Assembly (NCBI GenBank): GCA_021292165.1
Contig: CM037878.1
Span: 13,636,471-13,700,470, forward strand
Direction of reading: 5' to 3'
Origin: Shinisaurus crocodilurus
Taxonomy: Eukaryota > Chordata > Lepidosauria > Squamata > Shinisauridae
DNA: 64,000 nucleotides
Shown here: one piece after another, positions 39,895-50,095 of the stretch
Numbering within the stretch: the first letter of the stretch is position 1
Layout of the letters: the number at the start of each line of letters is the position of its first letter
Program-made: the position numbers and the translations under genes
Notes under the pieces: model-generated
The model's database searches: none
Seen by the model: only the letters and a program-made list of their open reading frames with translations
What the model was told of the DNA's origin: nothing

Positions 39895-40332
39895 CGGAAG
39901 CTAGAAACCTAGAGACCCTCATAGAGGAGAAGGCCATTGGTGGCTACTAGTCCTGATTGGCTATATGCTTCCCCCAGTATCAGAGGCAGTAGGCAGTAGA
40001 AGAACCCCTTCTTCCCTCCCCATTCCTTTTTCCTTGTGTGTCGTGTCTTTTTAGATTGTAAGCCTGTGGGCAGGGACTGTCTTCTTAATTGATTATATGT
40101 AAGCCGCTCTGGGAGCCTTTTTGGCTGAAGAGCGGCATAAAAAAGTTTCAAATAAATACATTAATAAATATGTAAACCAGGTGCTGGGGAACATGGGCGG
40201 GAGGGTGCTGTTGCACTCATGTCCTGCTTGTGGGATCCCGTGGGCAGCTGGTTGACCACTGTGTGAACAGAATGCTGGACTAGACGGACCCTTGATCTGA
40301 TCCAGCAGGGCTCTTCTTATGTTCTTACATAA
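39895..40332 (+). repeat. Repeat J, LINE-like 3' end
   Basis: The body is GGAGAAGGCCATTGGTGGC, then AACATGGGCGGGAGGGTGC, GTGTGAACAGAATGCTGG and ACTAGACGGACC. The tail is TTCTTATGTTCTTA. Bases 39998-40172 are a separate L2-type tail inserted in it. The 3' end resembles SINE-P, so this may be the autonomous partner's 3' end. Confidence 0.7.
39998..40172 (+). mobile_element. L2-type 3' tail inserted in repeat J
   Basis: GTGTGTCGTGTCTTTTTAG, ATTGTAAGCCTGTGGGCAGG and GTAAGCCGCTCTGGGAGCC are followed by AATAAATACATTAATAAAT. The same module lies on the minus strand at 60588-60745. Confidence 0.72.
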
Positions 40333-40877
40333 TTGTGCATGCTTAATGTAAATTTATGCAGATTTAACATAATATGTTGCCAAACATATTGCCTGGCATG
40401 AAAAAGAAAAAAAAAATCCTACCCTTACTTCACTCTAGAGAATACACTTCCATTAAGGATAATTTCCCACAGATTACGACTGGCACTTGTGCTGTCTGAC
40501 TTTCAGTTACATCCACGAATACACATCAGAGAATCTAAGAATGGTTGACATCTCCAGCTTCAAAATATACATCTTTCCCCCAGCCTGAATGCCTATCCTT
40601 TTCAGATGTAGACCCCAGATGTTTGTACTCTTGTCCACGTTTCACTCCCTGCGTTCTAGTTCAGGGTGGGAAGCCCGACTCGGTTGTGGCTGAGTGACAT
40701 CAGGAGGCATGTCCACACACCCTGATGTCATTTGGTCTCCAGCGGGTGCACCAGGAAGATGATCCCTCTCAGCATGTTGGACAAGGAACTGGCTTCACTG
40801 GTTGTGTGTCTTCTTCTCCCACTGGAGAATGGGAGAATATTCACAACAAATCTGCTTCACCTGCCCTGCACCTAGTC
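40333..40877. other. No gene or repeat recognised
   Basis: AT-rich first half, with no frames of note. Confidence 0.3.
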
Positions 40878-41012
40878 CAGTGTTTCTCAACCTTGGGTCC
40901 CCAGATGTTTTTGGCCTACAACTCCCAGCATGCCCCAGCCAGCTACGCTGGCTGGGGCATGCTGGGAGTTGTAGGCCAAAAACATCTGGGGACCCAAGGT
41001 TGAGAAACACTG
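40878..41012. mobile_element. hAT-A hairpin, 135 bp, TTTCTC subtype
   Basis: The ends are CAGTGTTTCTCAACC and its inverse. The flanks acctagtc and gactagtc match at 6 of 8. Confidence 0.92.
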
Positions 41013-41418
41013 GACTAGTCCCATTGGGGAGAGGATGTAGGGCAGGCAAAGCTGTGGATCCCGGCTTTGCTTGTACCTTCACCTTCCCTGTGTAGGGGAA
41101 AGCAAGCACCGGGTGAGTTGGCTGCCCGGCTTTGCTTATCCTTTCCTGCCCAGAGCTCCTGCAAGTGCTCCACGAGTGACCAGACACCGCTACCCCAACC
41201 CCTTTCTTATCTCCAATCTGTGATCGGAGATGACAAGGGGATTTCCCTGCATGCCACTTGTCCTCTTTGGGGAGGGGGAGCAGCATACAGGGGGAATCCC
41301 CTTGTCACCTCCAATTGCAGGTCGGAGATAAGGAGGGGATTTCTCTCCCTGCCTCCTCCCCAAGCCCCTGGTAGCCTCCAGGCTGCGGCTCTCCAACCTT
41401 GGGTCCCCAGATGTTGCT

Positions 41419-41941
41419 GGATTTTTACTGCACGTCAGCTCCAAGAACAATGCCGGGAGCAAAATCAACCCCTTTACGTGGCATTTATTGATTTGGCTAA
41501 GGCCTTTGATACTGTAGACCGAACGGCTCTCTGGACTATCCTTATGAAAATTGGATGCCCCAATAAATTTGTGAATATCTTGCGACTTCTCCGTGGCAAC
41601 GTGACGGCAACGGTTTTGGACAACAACGGCTCTCATGGTGCTCCATTTAAAGTGGGATCAGGTGTTAAACAGGGATGATGTGTTATCGCCCCAACATTAT
41701 TTGCTATTTTCATCGCCATGATTTTACATCTTGTTGAGGGGAAACTTCCCACCGGTGTGCGAATTATATATCGAACAGATGGAAAGCTTTTTAATCTCAG
41801 CAGGCTGAATGCAAAAAGTAAGGTAATTACAACCTCCGTTGTGGAACTTCAGTATGCTGATGATAATGTGGTCTCCGCACATTCAGAGGATGATCTCCAA
41901 ACTATCCTAAATGCTTTTGCAGAAGCATATGAAAAACTTGG
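41419..41941 (+). pseudogene. Zinc-finger LINE, internal RT fragment
   Basis: Matches 5216-5731 of the longest copy at high identity: FIDLAKAFD, SGVKQG, YADDNVVSAHSEDDLQ. A 3-base insertion (GGGATGATGTGT for GGGATGTGT) places a TGA inside the KQGC motif region at 41676. It has neither the 5' nor the 3' end of the element, so it is not a simple target-primed insertion. A hAT-B-like arm (41391-41418) lies on the left and SINE-P on the right. Confidence 0.88.
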
Positions 41942-41942
41942 T

Positions 41943-42056
41943 CAGACCCTCAGTTTCAGGCAGGAGTTTTTCATGCCCTACCTGGAGATGCCAGGGATCG
42001 AACCTGGGAACTTCTGCATGCAAAGCAGGTGCTCTGCCACTGAGCTATGCCCCCCT
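41943..42056 (-). repeat. SINE-P, tail missing
   Basis: On the minus strand it has the tRNA head (AGCTCAGTGGCAGAGCAC, GGTTCGATCCC) and part of the body. The rest is replaced by the LINE fragment on its left. Confidence 0.8.
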
Positions 42057-42151
42057 TCCTCCCATAAGAGAGTGGACAGCCATGCTTTCATAAAGTGGTC
42101 ACTTCGCTGACTGCCTTCTGCAGTAGTCCTCTCCATCCCATGTCTTTAGAG

Positions 42152-42286
42152 CAGTGTTCTCCAACCTTGGGTCCCCAGATGTTTTTGGCCTACAACTCCC
42201 AGCATGCCCCAGCCAGCTACGCTGGCTGGGGCATGCTGGGAGTTGTAGGCCAAAAACATCTGGGGACCCAAGGTTGGAGAACACTG
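42152..42286. mobile_element. hAT-A hairpin, 135 bp
   Basis: Flanks ctttagag and ctttagat (7 of 8). Confidence 0.94.
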
Positions 42287-42767
42287 CTTTAGATGCTATA
42301 CCCTGATTGATTCTGAAGCACTTTTGACTAAGCAAGAAACTATGCAAGTTCTTGGGGACACCACGGGAAGCTTACATGGATACTGTAGGAGATAGTCCTG
42401 GAAAGAAGCTACCTTGCAGGGTTGTTGTGAGGAGAAATGGGGAGTGGGGGGAGCCGCCACCTATGCTGCCCTGAACTCCTTGGAGGACCAGGGTATGAAT
42501 GTAAACGGTGATACGTTCAGACGTTTTAATAATCCAATCCAATATTGTGGTTGGTAGAGCTAATTGGCAAGTGATCCAGACAGGACTCTGGGCCAGCCAA
42601 ATTAGGTACAGTTGGCAGGAAAGCGCCAATGTGGAAATCTGTTCACATAATGAGAAAATTGCAACTACTGTTGCTTATTAAATAGGTACATTTGGAAAGC
42701 AGGATACAAGGCAGCACTGCAATCAGTGCCGTAGCGGTCGGTAGGAACACAGGAACAAGGGAAGCCT
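42287..42767. other. No gene recognised
   Basis: CTTGCAGGGTTGTTGTGAGG at 42412-42431 resembles part of SINE-K. Otherwise nothing is seen. Confidence 0.3.
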
Positions 42768-43430
42768 GTAATGGGAGTTGAACTTGCGGAAGATGGCGAG
42801 GAGTGCAGTGTTGCACAACTGTCCTGCCTCAATGCCTTGTATTATGCTATGATACTATGCTCTGTATTATGCTCTGTATGGTATTATACCCTGTATTTTG
42901 CTCTGTAATAGCAAGGCATGACCTTGCTTAAATTGTGAGTTGGCTGCTAGCCAGGCTGATGCAATCTTCAGCAACTTGCCGGCCGCAGGCCAGAGGAATG
43001 ACACTGCACAACAGCCCAGGTGCTACCAATTAAGCATGAGGTCTGCAGCCCATGGAGTTTGGTGCTAGAAAAGTATATAAGACTAGCAAATGCAGACTAA
43101 GGGGTGGTTGTTGGTAGTGGTGGTGGTGGGTAGTAGTTGGTTGGTTGGTTGTGTAGTGGTGGAGTGTTGAAGGATCGGAAGGAGCAAGGAGGAGCAGAGG
43201 AAGCTGTTCAGAGAGCCCTGCTGAAGCCCCAACGCTGAAAGCTGACACCCAGGCGGAGAGCTGCTGGAACTAGCAGGGTTGGTTGGAAATAATACAGTGA
43301 CTGTGTAGCTAAGGGGTGGGATTTCCACCAGGGAACTTGGAGGAAGGCATAGCATTGTTGTATTTCATGCTCAGCTTTGCAATAAAGATGTTTGGCTTCA
43401 ACTTCCTGGAGGAGTATTTATTATGGTCTG
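42768..43430 (+). repeat. LTR-like cassette
   Basis: A possible start TGTAATGGGAGTTG is followed by ATGCTCTGTATTATGCTCTG tandem units. A TATA-like AAGTATATAAGAC (43070) follows, then (TTGG)n and GTGGTGG repeats. TTTGCAATAAAGATG (polyadenylation signal, 43378) comes last. TATA and polyA are about 310 bases apart, as in an LTR with a U3-R-U5 layout. Exact ends and target duplication were not found. Confidence 0.45.
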
Positions 43431-43483
43431 AAAAAACCCCTCAAAGAACCTTTGCCAATCCCCTTTGGGGAACCTGTGGCAAA

Positions 43484-43645
43484 ACAGACCCTTGGTCCAT
43501 CTAGCCCAGTAATGTCAACACTGATTGGCAGTGACTCCCCAGAGTTTCGGGCAGGATTCTTTCCGAGTTCTACCTGGAGATGCCAGGGATCGAGCCGCGG
43601 ACCTTCTGCATGCAAAGCAGGTGCGCTACCACCGAGCTACATTGG
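43484..43645 (-). repeat. SINE-P, minus orientation
   Basis: On the minus strand: tRNA head GTAGCTCGGTGGTAGCGCAC, GGCTCGATCCC, body, then CAGTGTTGACATTACTGGG and AGATGGACCAAGGGTCTG. The final tail bases are missing. Confidence 0.82.
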
Positions 43646-43872
43646 TGGATGCATGGTTTGGTGGTAGGACCAGTGGAGGCTGGTGCCTCCAATGTCGGTG
43701 GGCAGTGTATACTCTCTGGGCTGCAGTCTGGTCTTTTAAGGAGCTGTCCATGGTGCTGAACCTAGGCAGGGCTTAGGGTTCAGCACCATGGATAGCTTCT
43801 TTAAAGTTTGGACTAAAACCCAGAGTGGACACACTGCCTCCACTGGGTAGGGCTGCTAATTCTATTGGAATT

Positions 43873-43875
<3 letters not shown>

Positions 43876-43904
<29 letters not shown>
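43876..43904. repeat. (GT)n microsatellite
   Basis: About 14 GT units. Confidence 0.9.
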
Positions 43905-43905
<1 letters not shown>

Positions 43906-44037
43906 GTATTCTGACCCCACTAGAGTGTGGGTTGGAGCCACTGGTTCTAGTGGGGAGGAAATATTTCCAAAGTATATTCTGAGCCCCCTCCAGAAACAAA
44001 CTAGAGTCTCGGGTGAAGGGAGCAGAGCAGAGCAGAG

Positions 44038-44365
44038 CAGGGCTGGCCCTACCAGGAGGCAGAGTGGGGCAGCTGCCTCAGGCGGCAGATGCTGGGGAGC
44101 AGCAGTGACAACCTCCCGGCTGTTCCTCCTGGATGCCCTGGCTGTTCCCCTCCATTGGAGGGCAGAGCTGGGTGTGCCACACAATCTGTCCTGGCCCCCC
44201 AAAACCAGCCTGCTGCCCTCAGGTGTGGTGACGGACACCGTCCCTTTGCCAGTGTGGGAGCAAGACTCAACTGCCAGTCCGGCCGGCATCTTTACAAGCA
44301 TGGGGAGGGAAGGGGCGCCATCTGGACCTTCACCTTAGGCAGCAAACTGTCTTGGGCTGGCCCTG
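44038..44365. mobile_element. hAT-F element (about 328 bp)
   Basis: The ends are CAGGGCTGGCCCTACC and GGGCTGGCCCTG. The interior has CAGCTGCCTCAGGCGGCAG and CAACTGCCAGTCCGG, as at 1068-1688. The 8-bp flanks do not match (GAGCA repeats at the left). Confidence 0.75.
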
Positions 44366-45284
44366 CTGCCTACTCTGACCGGCAGCAGCTGCCCAAGGGT
44401 TCTGGTAGAGAGGGCTCTTTTCCGGTCCTGCAGCTGCGCTCCCTCGACGGGAGATGCCAACGGCTGAACTTGGGAATTGCAAAGCATGTGCTCCTCCACC
44501 CCTAAGCAGTGCCGTTTGCATGAGGGGAGGGAGGGATCATCTTCAGTGCAGATAACAGAATGAGATCCGGCCCCCGGTCTGCGGAGGCCCTGGGCAAAGT
44601 GCCCACTGGTGGGCCGCCACTTCCTCGGTTGGTGGTCCCTGGTAGGCCCTGGCAGCAGTGGCAGGCAGAAGCAGTGCTCTGAGCAGTGCCGGGTGGCTGG
44701 TGGCAGCCATATTGATTTCCCACACAATGCCCCAGAATGATGCTATCGCAGGGCATTGTGGGAAATTATAAAACGGCAATTAGACCCAGGTGCGGTTCAG
44801 CGTGCTGGGCTGAGAAAAAGTCATCGCCCATTGCAGCCGTCAGCCGAGGGCCCTGCCAAGGTCCTGCCCCTGGGCCCCTGGCAGCTGCTCAAGGGTGCCA
44901 GGCGCTGGCCCTGAATGGTGTAGCCCCCATGTGGCTTGAAGGTGTCACATGTGCTGTCGGGGAGTCCGCAGGGGCTCCAAGGAACCACGCAAATAGCCCC
45001 CTGCACCCAAAGGGATCTTTGGACTTGCCTTTCTACCCAAACAGCCTCCACCCTCCCCGTCACATGGCAGACAGCTCTTGAAATGGAAGGGGTGTGCGTA
45101 TGCGTGCTCCCAAAGTGGTTTGCCGTTCAAAGGAAAGCACATCTTAAAGAACGCATAACCCGTTGGGCATGCCGAAGCCCTCGGGTGCACTAAAGCAAGC
45201 CGCTCTTTAGTGGCAAATATGATCTGTGTAATGGTTGGAGAGCAGCGATATGGACAGGAGAGAGAGATGACCTGATGATAGAAG
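44366..45284. other. No gene; one small foldback
   Basis: TTTCCCACACAATGCCCC at 44716-44733 pairs with GGGCATTGTGGGAAA at 44751-44765, a small hairpin without recognised element features. Overlapping frames on both strands have no domains. Confidence 0.4.
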
Positions 45285-45735
45285 CAGGACCGGTGCAGGG
45301 CAGTTTGGCGCCCTAGGCTGGCTTATATTTAGCGCCCCCCCCTCTCGTGCGGGGGGGGAGGGTTCCGGAGCAAAGCAGCCGGGAAATGCCTGCTTGCCCA
45401 GCGCCCCCCCGCCCGCCCGCCCACCCGCCGGCTGCCTCCTCCAGCAGCCGCTTTCCCCGCTGCCTACCGGTCGCTGCCGCCGCCGCGTGTGCTCCTGACC
45501 CGGCCTAGCTCCGGGCGCAGAGGAAAGCCGAGCGCGACCGCGAGCCCGCCCGGCGCCCGCAATCCCCCCCCCCCGCACAGACCTGGTGGTTGCGGACCGG
45601 TGCCTTTGTCGGCGAGGCAGCCAGGCGGGGCAGGAGCGCGCCGGCGGCGAGGAAGGAGCGCAGCATTCCTGCGCCCTCTTCCGCCACGCGCCCTAGGCAG
45701 CCGCCTGGGTCTGCCTAGCGGTAGCGCCGGCCCTG
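45285..45735 (+). mobile_element. hAT-E long form, CpG-rich (451 bp)
   Basis: The ends are CAGGACCGGTGC and GCGCCGGCCCTG. Perfect flanks gatagaag lie at 45277-45284 and 45736-45743. The interior is related to 24443-24959 (GCTTATATTTAGCGCC; GGAAGGAGCGCAGCATTCC) but differs in the middle. Confidence 0.92.
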
Positions 45736-45799
45736 GATAGAAGGGAAATAAAAAAAAGTGGAAGGGTTTCTGTTTGAAAGAGAGGGAGGTGGGGAGAGA

Positions 45800-45986
45800 T
45801 ACCCCCAGTATCAGAGGCAGTATGCCTCTGTATGCCAGTTGCTGGGGGGAATGTGGGCAGGAGGGTGCTGCGGCACTCGTGCGCCACTGGTGGGGTTCCC
45901 ACAGGCCGCTGGTTAGCCACTGTGAACAGAATGCTGGACTAGGTAGGCCTTTGCTCTGATCCAGCTGGGCTCTTCTCGTGTTCCTC
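45800..45986 (+). repeat. Repeat J, 3' part
   Basis: CCCCCAGTATCAGAGGCAGT, GCCAGTTGCTGGGGGGAATG, GTGAACAGAATGCTGG, ACTAGGTAGGCC and a TCTTCTCGTGTTC tail. It is 5'-truncated. Confidence 0.72.
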
Positions 45987-46231
45987 TCAGAAGGAGGCAG
46001 CCTGGGCAGTGCCCTCTACGTCCTTGGCCCCATCTTGGTTTCCCGGCCACCTGGCCCAGTGTAGTCCTTGCAAACCACCGTGGAGTCTGCTCCTTGCTGT
46101 TGACTCATCAAAAAAACTTAAAGCTCTTTAACTTTTCTTCTCCTTGTTTGTTCTTCAGCTGTTTCCCACGTCGCTTTCCCAGGTTGTTGCAGATAAGGCT
46201 TGTTTGCTGGCTTCCGACCCGTTGGGGACAC

Positions 46232-46271
<40 letters not shown>

Positions 46272-46350
46272 ACAAAGACTCAGTAGCCTTGGCACCAGGT
46301 GCCTTGACTGCAGAGGAAAGTGATGGAAGCATGAGAAAGAGAGAGAACGG

Positions 46351-46815
46351 ACACAGGAAGCTGCCTTCTACTGAGTCAGACCCTTGGATCATCTAGCCCG
46401 GAGGTTGGCCTTTCACAAAGGTTCCATGGACTTTGAAGAAGCCCGAGTGCAAGGTGAAAGGGAGAAACGTGCTAGGCGAAAAGCACGTCAAACGAATCCT
46501 TTACAGGACCATCTTCTATCTGGTAACCTGTGTCCTCACTGTGGGAAGCTGTGTGGATCTAGAATTGGCCTCCACAGTCACTTACGGACCCATCGCTAGA
46601 GTCTACACAATCTTCTTTAGAATTTCCTCCTTTTATCCCGGAAGACAATCTTACTCGGTCACGAGTGATCGCCTGATGATGGTGACACTGACTGGCAGCA
46701 ATGGCTGTCCAGGGTTTCAGGCAGGAGTTTCCCCAGCCTTACCTGGAGATGCCGGGGATCGAACCTGGGGCCTTCTGCATGCAAAGCAGGTGCTCTGCCA
46801 GCTGAGCTACAGCCC
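46351..46815 (-). repeat. SINE-P split by a LINE fragment
   Basis: The tail part at 46351-46399 (ACACAGGAAGCTGCCTTC, AGTCAGACCCTTGG) and the body plus tRNA head at 46683-46815 are two halves of one SINE. LINE sequence at 46400-46680 separates them. The head connects to 5S-derived sequence at 46816-46915. Confidence 0.85.
46400..46680 (+). mobile_element. Zinc-finger LINE, 3' end, inserted in SINE-P
   Basis: Starts at GAGGTTGGCCTTTCACAAAG and runs through the zinc finger, stop and TCGGTCACGAGTGATCGCC to the (TGA)n tail. It keeps FHKGSMDFEEARVQGEREK. The insertion appears to have removed a few SINE bases; no clear target duplication is visible. Confidence 0.88.
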
Positions 46816-46915
46816 TTCTCCAACAAGTCTACGAGAACTCAGTATTCCCAGGCAGTCTCCCACCCCAAGTACTAACCTGGCCCAACCCTGCTTAGCTTCC
46901 AAGATCAGAGGACTG
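46816..46915 (-). repeat. 5S rRNA-derived module joined to SINE-P head
   Basis: The minus strand reads CTGATCTTGGAAGCTAAGC, AGGGTTGGGCCAGGTTAGT, ACTTGGGGTGGGAGACTGCC and TGGGAATACTGAG, a clear 5S rRNA derivative. In SINE orientation it lies upstream of the tRNA head, as at 720-1036. Confidence 0.82.
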
Positions 46916-46950
46916 GGTGTGTTCAGGAATGATATGGCCATCTCTTAGAG

Positions 46951-47085
46951 CAGTGTTCTCCAGCCTTGGGTCCCCAGATGTTTTTGGCCTACAACTCCCA
47001 GCATGCCCCAGCCAGCGTAGCTGGCTGGGGCATGCTGGGAGTTGTAGGCCAAAAACATCTGGGGACCCAAGGCTGGAGAACACTG
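46951..47085. mobile_element. hAT-A hairpin, 135 bp
   Basis: Perfect flanks tcttagag lie at 46943-46950 and 47086-47093. Confidence 0.95.
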
Positions 47086-47093
47086 TCTTAGAG

Positions 47094-47299
47094 CGAGAGA
47101 GTCAACTGCACGCCACCCGGATGAGTTGGCCTCTTGCCTATGCCTGTGTCAAGAAGCTGGCTCTGATGGTTTTTAACAACTCATGGTGATCACAAAGCTG
47201 GCCACACGAGAGCTCCTTGTGTTGTAGTGGGAAGGCAAGCCCGATGCAGGTCCCCTACAATGGATGTTGGGTAGGTTGTTTTCATGAAGATGGACTAGG

Positions 47300-47336
<37 letters not shown>

Positions 47337-47879
47337 TGAGCAGGTGCAAGCTTATACTTCTGCTCCCTCCCCACCGACATGAATCATGATCACCCCACCC
47401 CATTTGCACAACTGCAATTCAGTGTGACCCAGGAGGAGTTTTGAACCCCCAGACCGTTTGCACTCTCCTGTCCTGGGCTTTCGGTTACATCCGATAAGGT
47501 ACCCCGGGGAAGAATCACCATACACAGTGACGTCCTTGATCGGCGATGATTGGGCGTGACAGGCAGAAATTGGACAGGCGAAGCTTTTTCCCAACAGGCC
47601 GTGATTCAAAGTAAATTGGAGAAGGCGAGGTATAAATAAATCAATGAAATGAAATCTGTAGCAGGTGGCAAGAAAGTCTGCAGGCGAGGCTTTTCGGCAG
47701 GCATCCATCGCCTGCAGACTTTCTTGCTGCACAGAATGGTCAGCCGTCTTGTGAGGCACCTCTTCACTGCCACATGTAGTTATCTGCCTCTCCCACGGCT
47801 AGCAGAAGCAGCATAAACTGAACATCGCCAATGCATTCCAAAAAGAGCTGACTGGGCATTGTTCATACCAATTGCTGAG
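47094..47879. other. No gene; (GT)n and a short inverted repeat
   Basis: (GT)n at about 47300-47333. TCTGCAGGCGAGG at 47677-47689, with AGAAAGTCTGCAGGCGA nearby, pairs with TCGCCTGCAGACTTTCTTG at 47709-47727, forming a small hairpin. No domain in any frame. Confidence 0.4.
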
Positions 47880-48345
47880 CTTCAGTTCCAAGTAGGGACA
47901 TGCGTACATGGTACAAGCAAAACTCGGGTTTATCGAAGTTCTCAAAGTTCCATCTCAAAGCTCATTCCGTGTTATCTCCCAACAGATTGCTATCTTGGGT
48001 TCCCCCCCCCCTTTTCTTTTCGCATTAAAATGTGTGCGCGTTTTCGCATGTGTTTCCCCAAATGTATGCATCGATTGTACACATCTTTAAGATGGACACA
48101 CTCTTCTCCCGTTAACTGAAGCGTGTTTGTGTGTGCGTTTTCCCCCCAAAAGAACGGATGTCTTCAAATGTACACGTGCTGCTGAACCCTTTTTTGAGGG
48201 GGCTGCGAATCGCATTGGAAACTCAGGAATGTATGGTCTTTGACCACAGATTCGAGTTCGGGTCCACGTTCAGTCTGGAAGGTGCGGACTGGGTAAATCC
48301 TGATCAAAAACAAACTGCATCAAATTTCTCAGATATCCCTACTAC
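47880..48345 (+). repeat. Repeat M, copy 2 (unclassified)
   Basis: Collinear with 28870-29330 over about 450 bases at moderate identity, with length differences at T and C runs. No hallmark of a known class. Confidence 0.6.
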
Positions 48346-48546
48346 CGACGGCCCTGTTTACCATGGTTAACAGTCCCGATTTCCTTGTTTGTTTGTTTGT
48401 TTGTTTAACACGAGAGCTATTCTAAATGTATATTCAATTGCGTTTTTTAATCCCAAGCTTGCAACTGGCCATGCCTCTTCCTTTTTGCGAAAAGCAACCA
48501 CCGGACAGGGCCCCTCAGTCTGGAGTGAAAGACCTTGGTGTGGACA

Positions 48547-48740
48547 TCAGAAGCTGCCTTACACTGAGTCAAACCACCGGTCCATCTAACCCAGTACGGT
48601 CAACCCTGACTGGCAGAGGCTCTTCCAGGGTTTTCAGGCAAAATGCTTTGTCTAGCCCTACCTGAAGATGCCGGGGATCGAAACGGGGACCTTCTGAATG
48701 CAAAGTGGATGCTGTACAACTGAGCCATGGCCCATCCCAT
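48547..48740 (-). repeat. SINE-P, near full length
   Basis: On the minus strand: GCCATGGCTCAGTTGTACAG, ATTCAGAAGGTCCCCG, TTTCGATCCCCGG, body, CAGTCAGGGTTGACCGTAC and GAGGCAGCTT-type tail sequence (AAGGCAGCTTCTGATG). Confidence 0.83.
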
Positions 48741-48859
48741 AAGGGGGCGTAACACTTTCTCCGTGCACCGTTTTCCTACTGAAATCCCCCGCCCTGAGCT
48801 GCCATTTGTCCCGATTAAAAAAAAGAAAAGAAAAGACACATAAAGCAACCTTTGTCACT

Positions 48860-49640
48860 TGAGGCTCAGGCGGCCTCGGTGGCACGGAGTGCCTTCTACC
48901 AGCTTCAGTTGGTGGCCCAGCTATGCCCCTATCTGGACACGGATAACCTGGCTTCCGTCGCCTATGCTGTGGTAACCTCCTAAATTACTGCAATGCGATC
49001 TACGGCTGCCTTTGAAGACGGTTCAGAAGCTGCAGCTTGTACACAAAGCACGGCGGCCAGATTGATAACAGGGACCAGAAGGTCTGAACATAGAACAGCA
49101 ATTCTGGCCCACTTGCACTGTTTCCAAGCCCGATTCAAGGTGCTGGTTTTGACCTACAAAGCCTTACGTGGCTCAGGAGGACCGCAATACCTGATGGAGT
49201 GCCTCTCCTGGCATGAACCTACCCAGACACTACGATAAACATCAGAGGCCTTCCTCCGATTGCCTCTGCGGGGGAGGCTCGGAAGGCAGCAGCGAGGGAG
49301 AGGGCTTTCTCGGTGGTGGCCCCCCAATTCTGGAATGATCTCCCTGATGAGGCCTGCCTGTTGCGAACATTGTTATCTTTTCAGTGCCAGGCTAAGACCT
49401 TCTTGGCTCAGGCATTTGGCAGCATATGATGAGGTTTTAATTAGGTCTTGAATTTTTCTTGTTGTTAATTGTTTAAAATTGTTTTTGTTATACATGTGTC
49501 TCTCTCTGTGTTGTATGTTTATATGTTTGTATGTATATGGTTTTTATAATGCATTTTTTTTAAGGTTTTAATCTTTGTAAACTGCCCAGAGAGCTTCGGC
49601 TGTTGGGCGGTATAGAAATGTATGAAATGAAATGAATTCT
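48860..49640 (+). mobile_element. L2 LINE 3' part
   Basis: The broken ORF2 C-terminus reads LQLVHKARRPD-like, PDSRFKVLVLTYKALRG, ARAFSVVAPQFWNDL-like and LSFQCQAKTFL segments. The 3' UTR CTGCCCAGAGAGCTTCGGC, GGGCGGTATAGAAATG and the tail ATGAAATGAAATG follow. Stops and frameshifts throughout. Confidence 0.85.
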
Positions 49641-49924
49641 TAAAAAAAATAATCAGGCAAACAGCAACTTTGGGGTGGGGGAAACATTTAACTGAGAAAA
49701 CAGCATAGAGGGAATGGTTTAACACCATTTCCCCACATGCCCATGGTCGAAATACAAATCAGGCCAGCTCTCCACTCAGCTGCCTTTTGTAAAGAAAGAG
49801 AAATGCATTTAAAAACACCTTTAAAGCCACATCTAGTTTGGCCCTGCTACAGTCACCATTCTTCATGTTTCAGGTCCCAGACGTGACCTAGACGTTACTG
49901 GGAAGAATCTCTGAATGAGATTCC
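49641..49924. other. No gene recognised
   Basis: Short AT-rich stretch between L2 and CR1, with no element signals. Confidence 0.3.
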
Positions 49925-50095
49925 AATGACCTAGGGAGGCGGTGGGCTCTCCCACACTGGAGGCATTCAAGATGCGGCTGGACAGCCATCCTTCAGGGAT
50001 GCTTTCACTTGGATTTCTGCACTGAGCAGGGGGTTGGACTCCATGGGCTGACAGGCCCCTTCCAACTCTACTTTTCTGTGATTCTATGAGGAGCA
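49925..50095 (+). mobile_element. CR1 3' end
   Basis: CCTAGGGAGGCGGTGGGCTC (PREAVGS), ACTGGAGGCATTCAAGATG, GAGCAGGGGGTTGGACTCC and the 3' end TTCTGTGATTCTATGAG. Confidence 0.88.

Noticed and set aside
45207..45740. CpG island promoter of a cellular gene
   Set aside because: The CpG-rich DNA is exactly bounded by hAT-E ends and the gatagaag duplication, so it arrived as a transposon.
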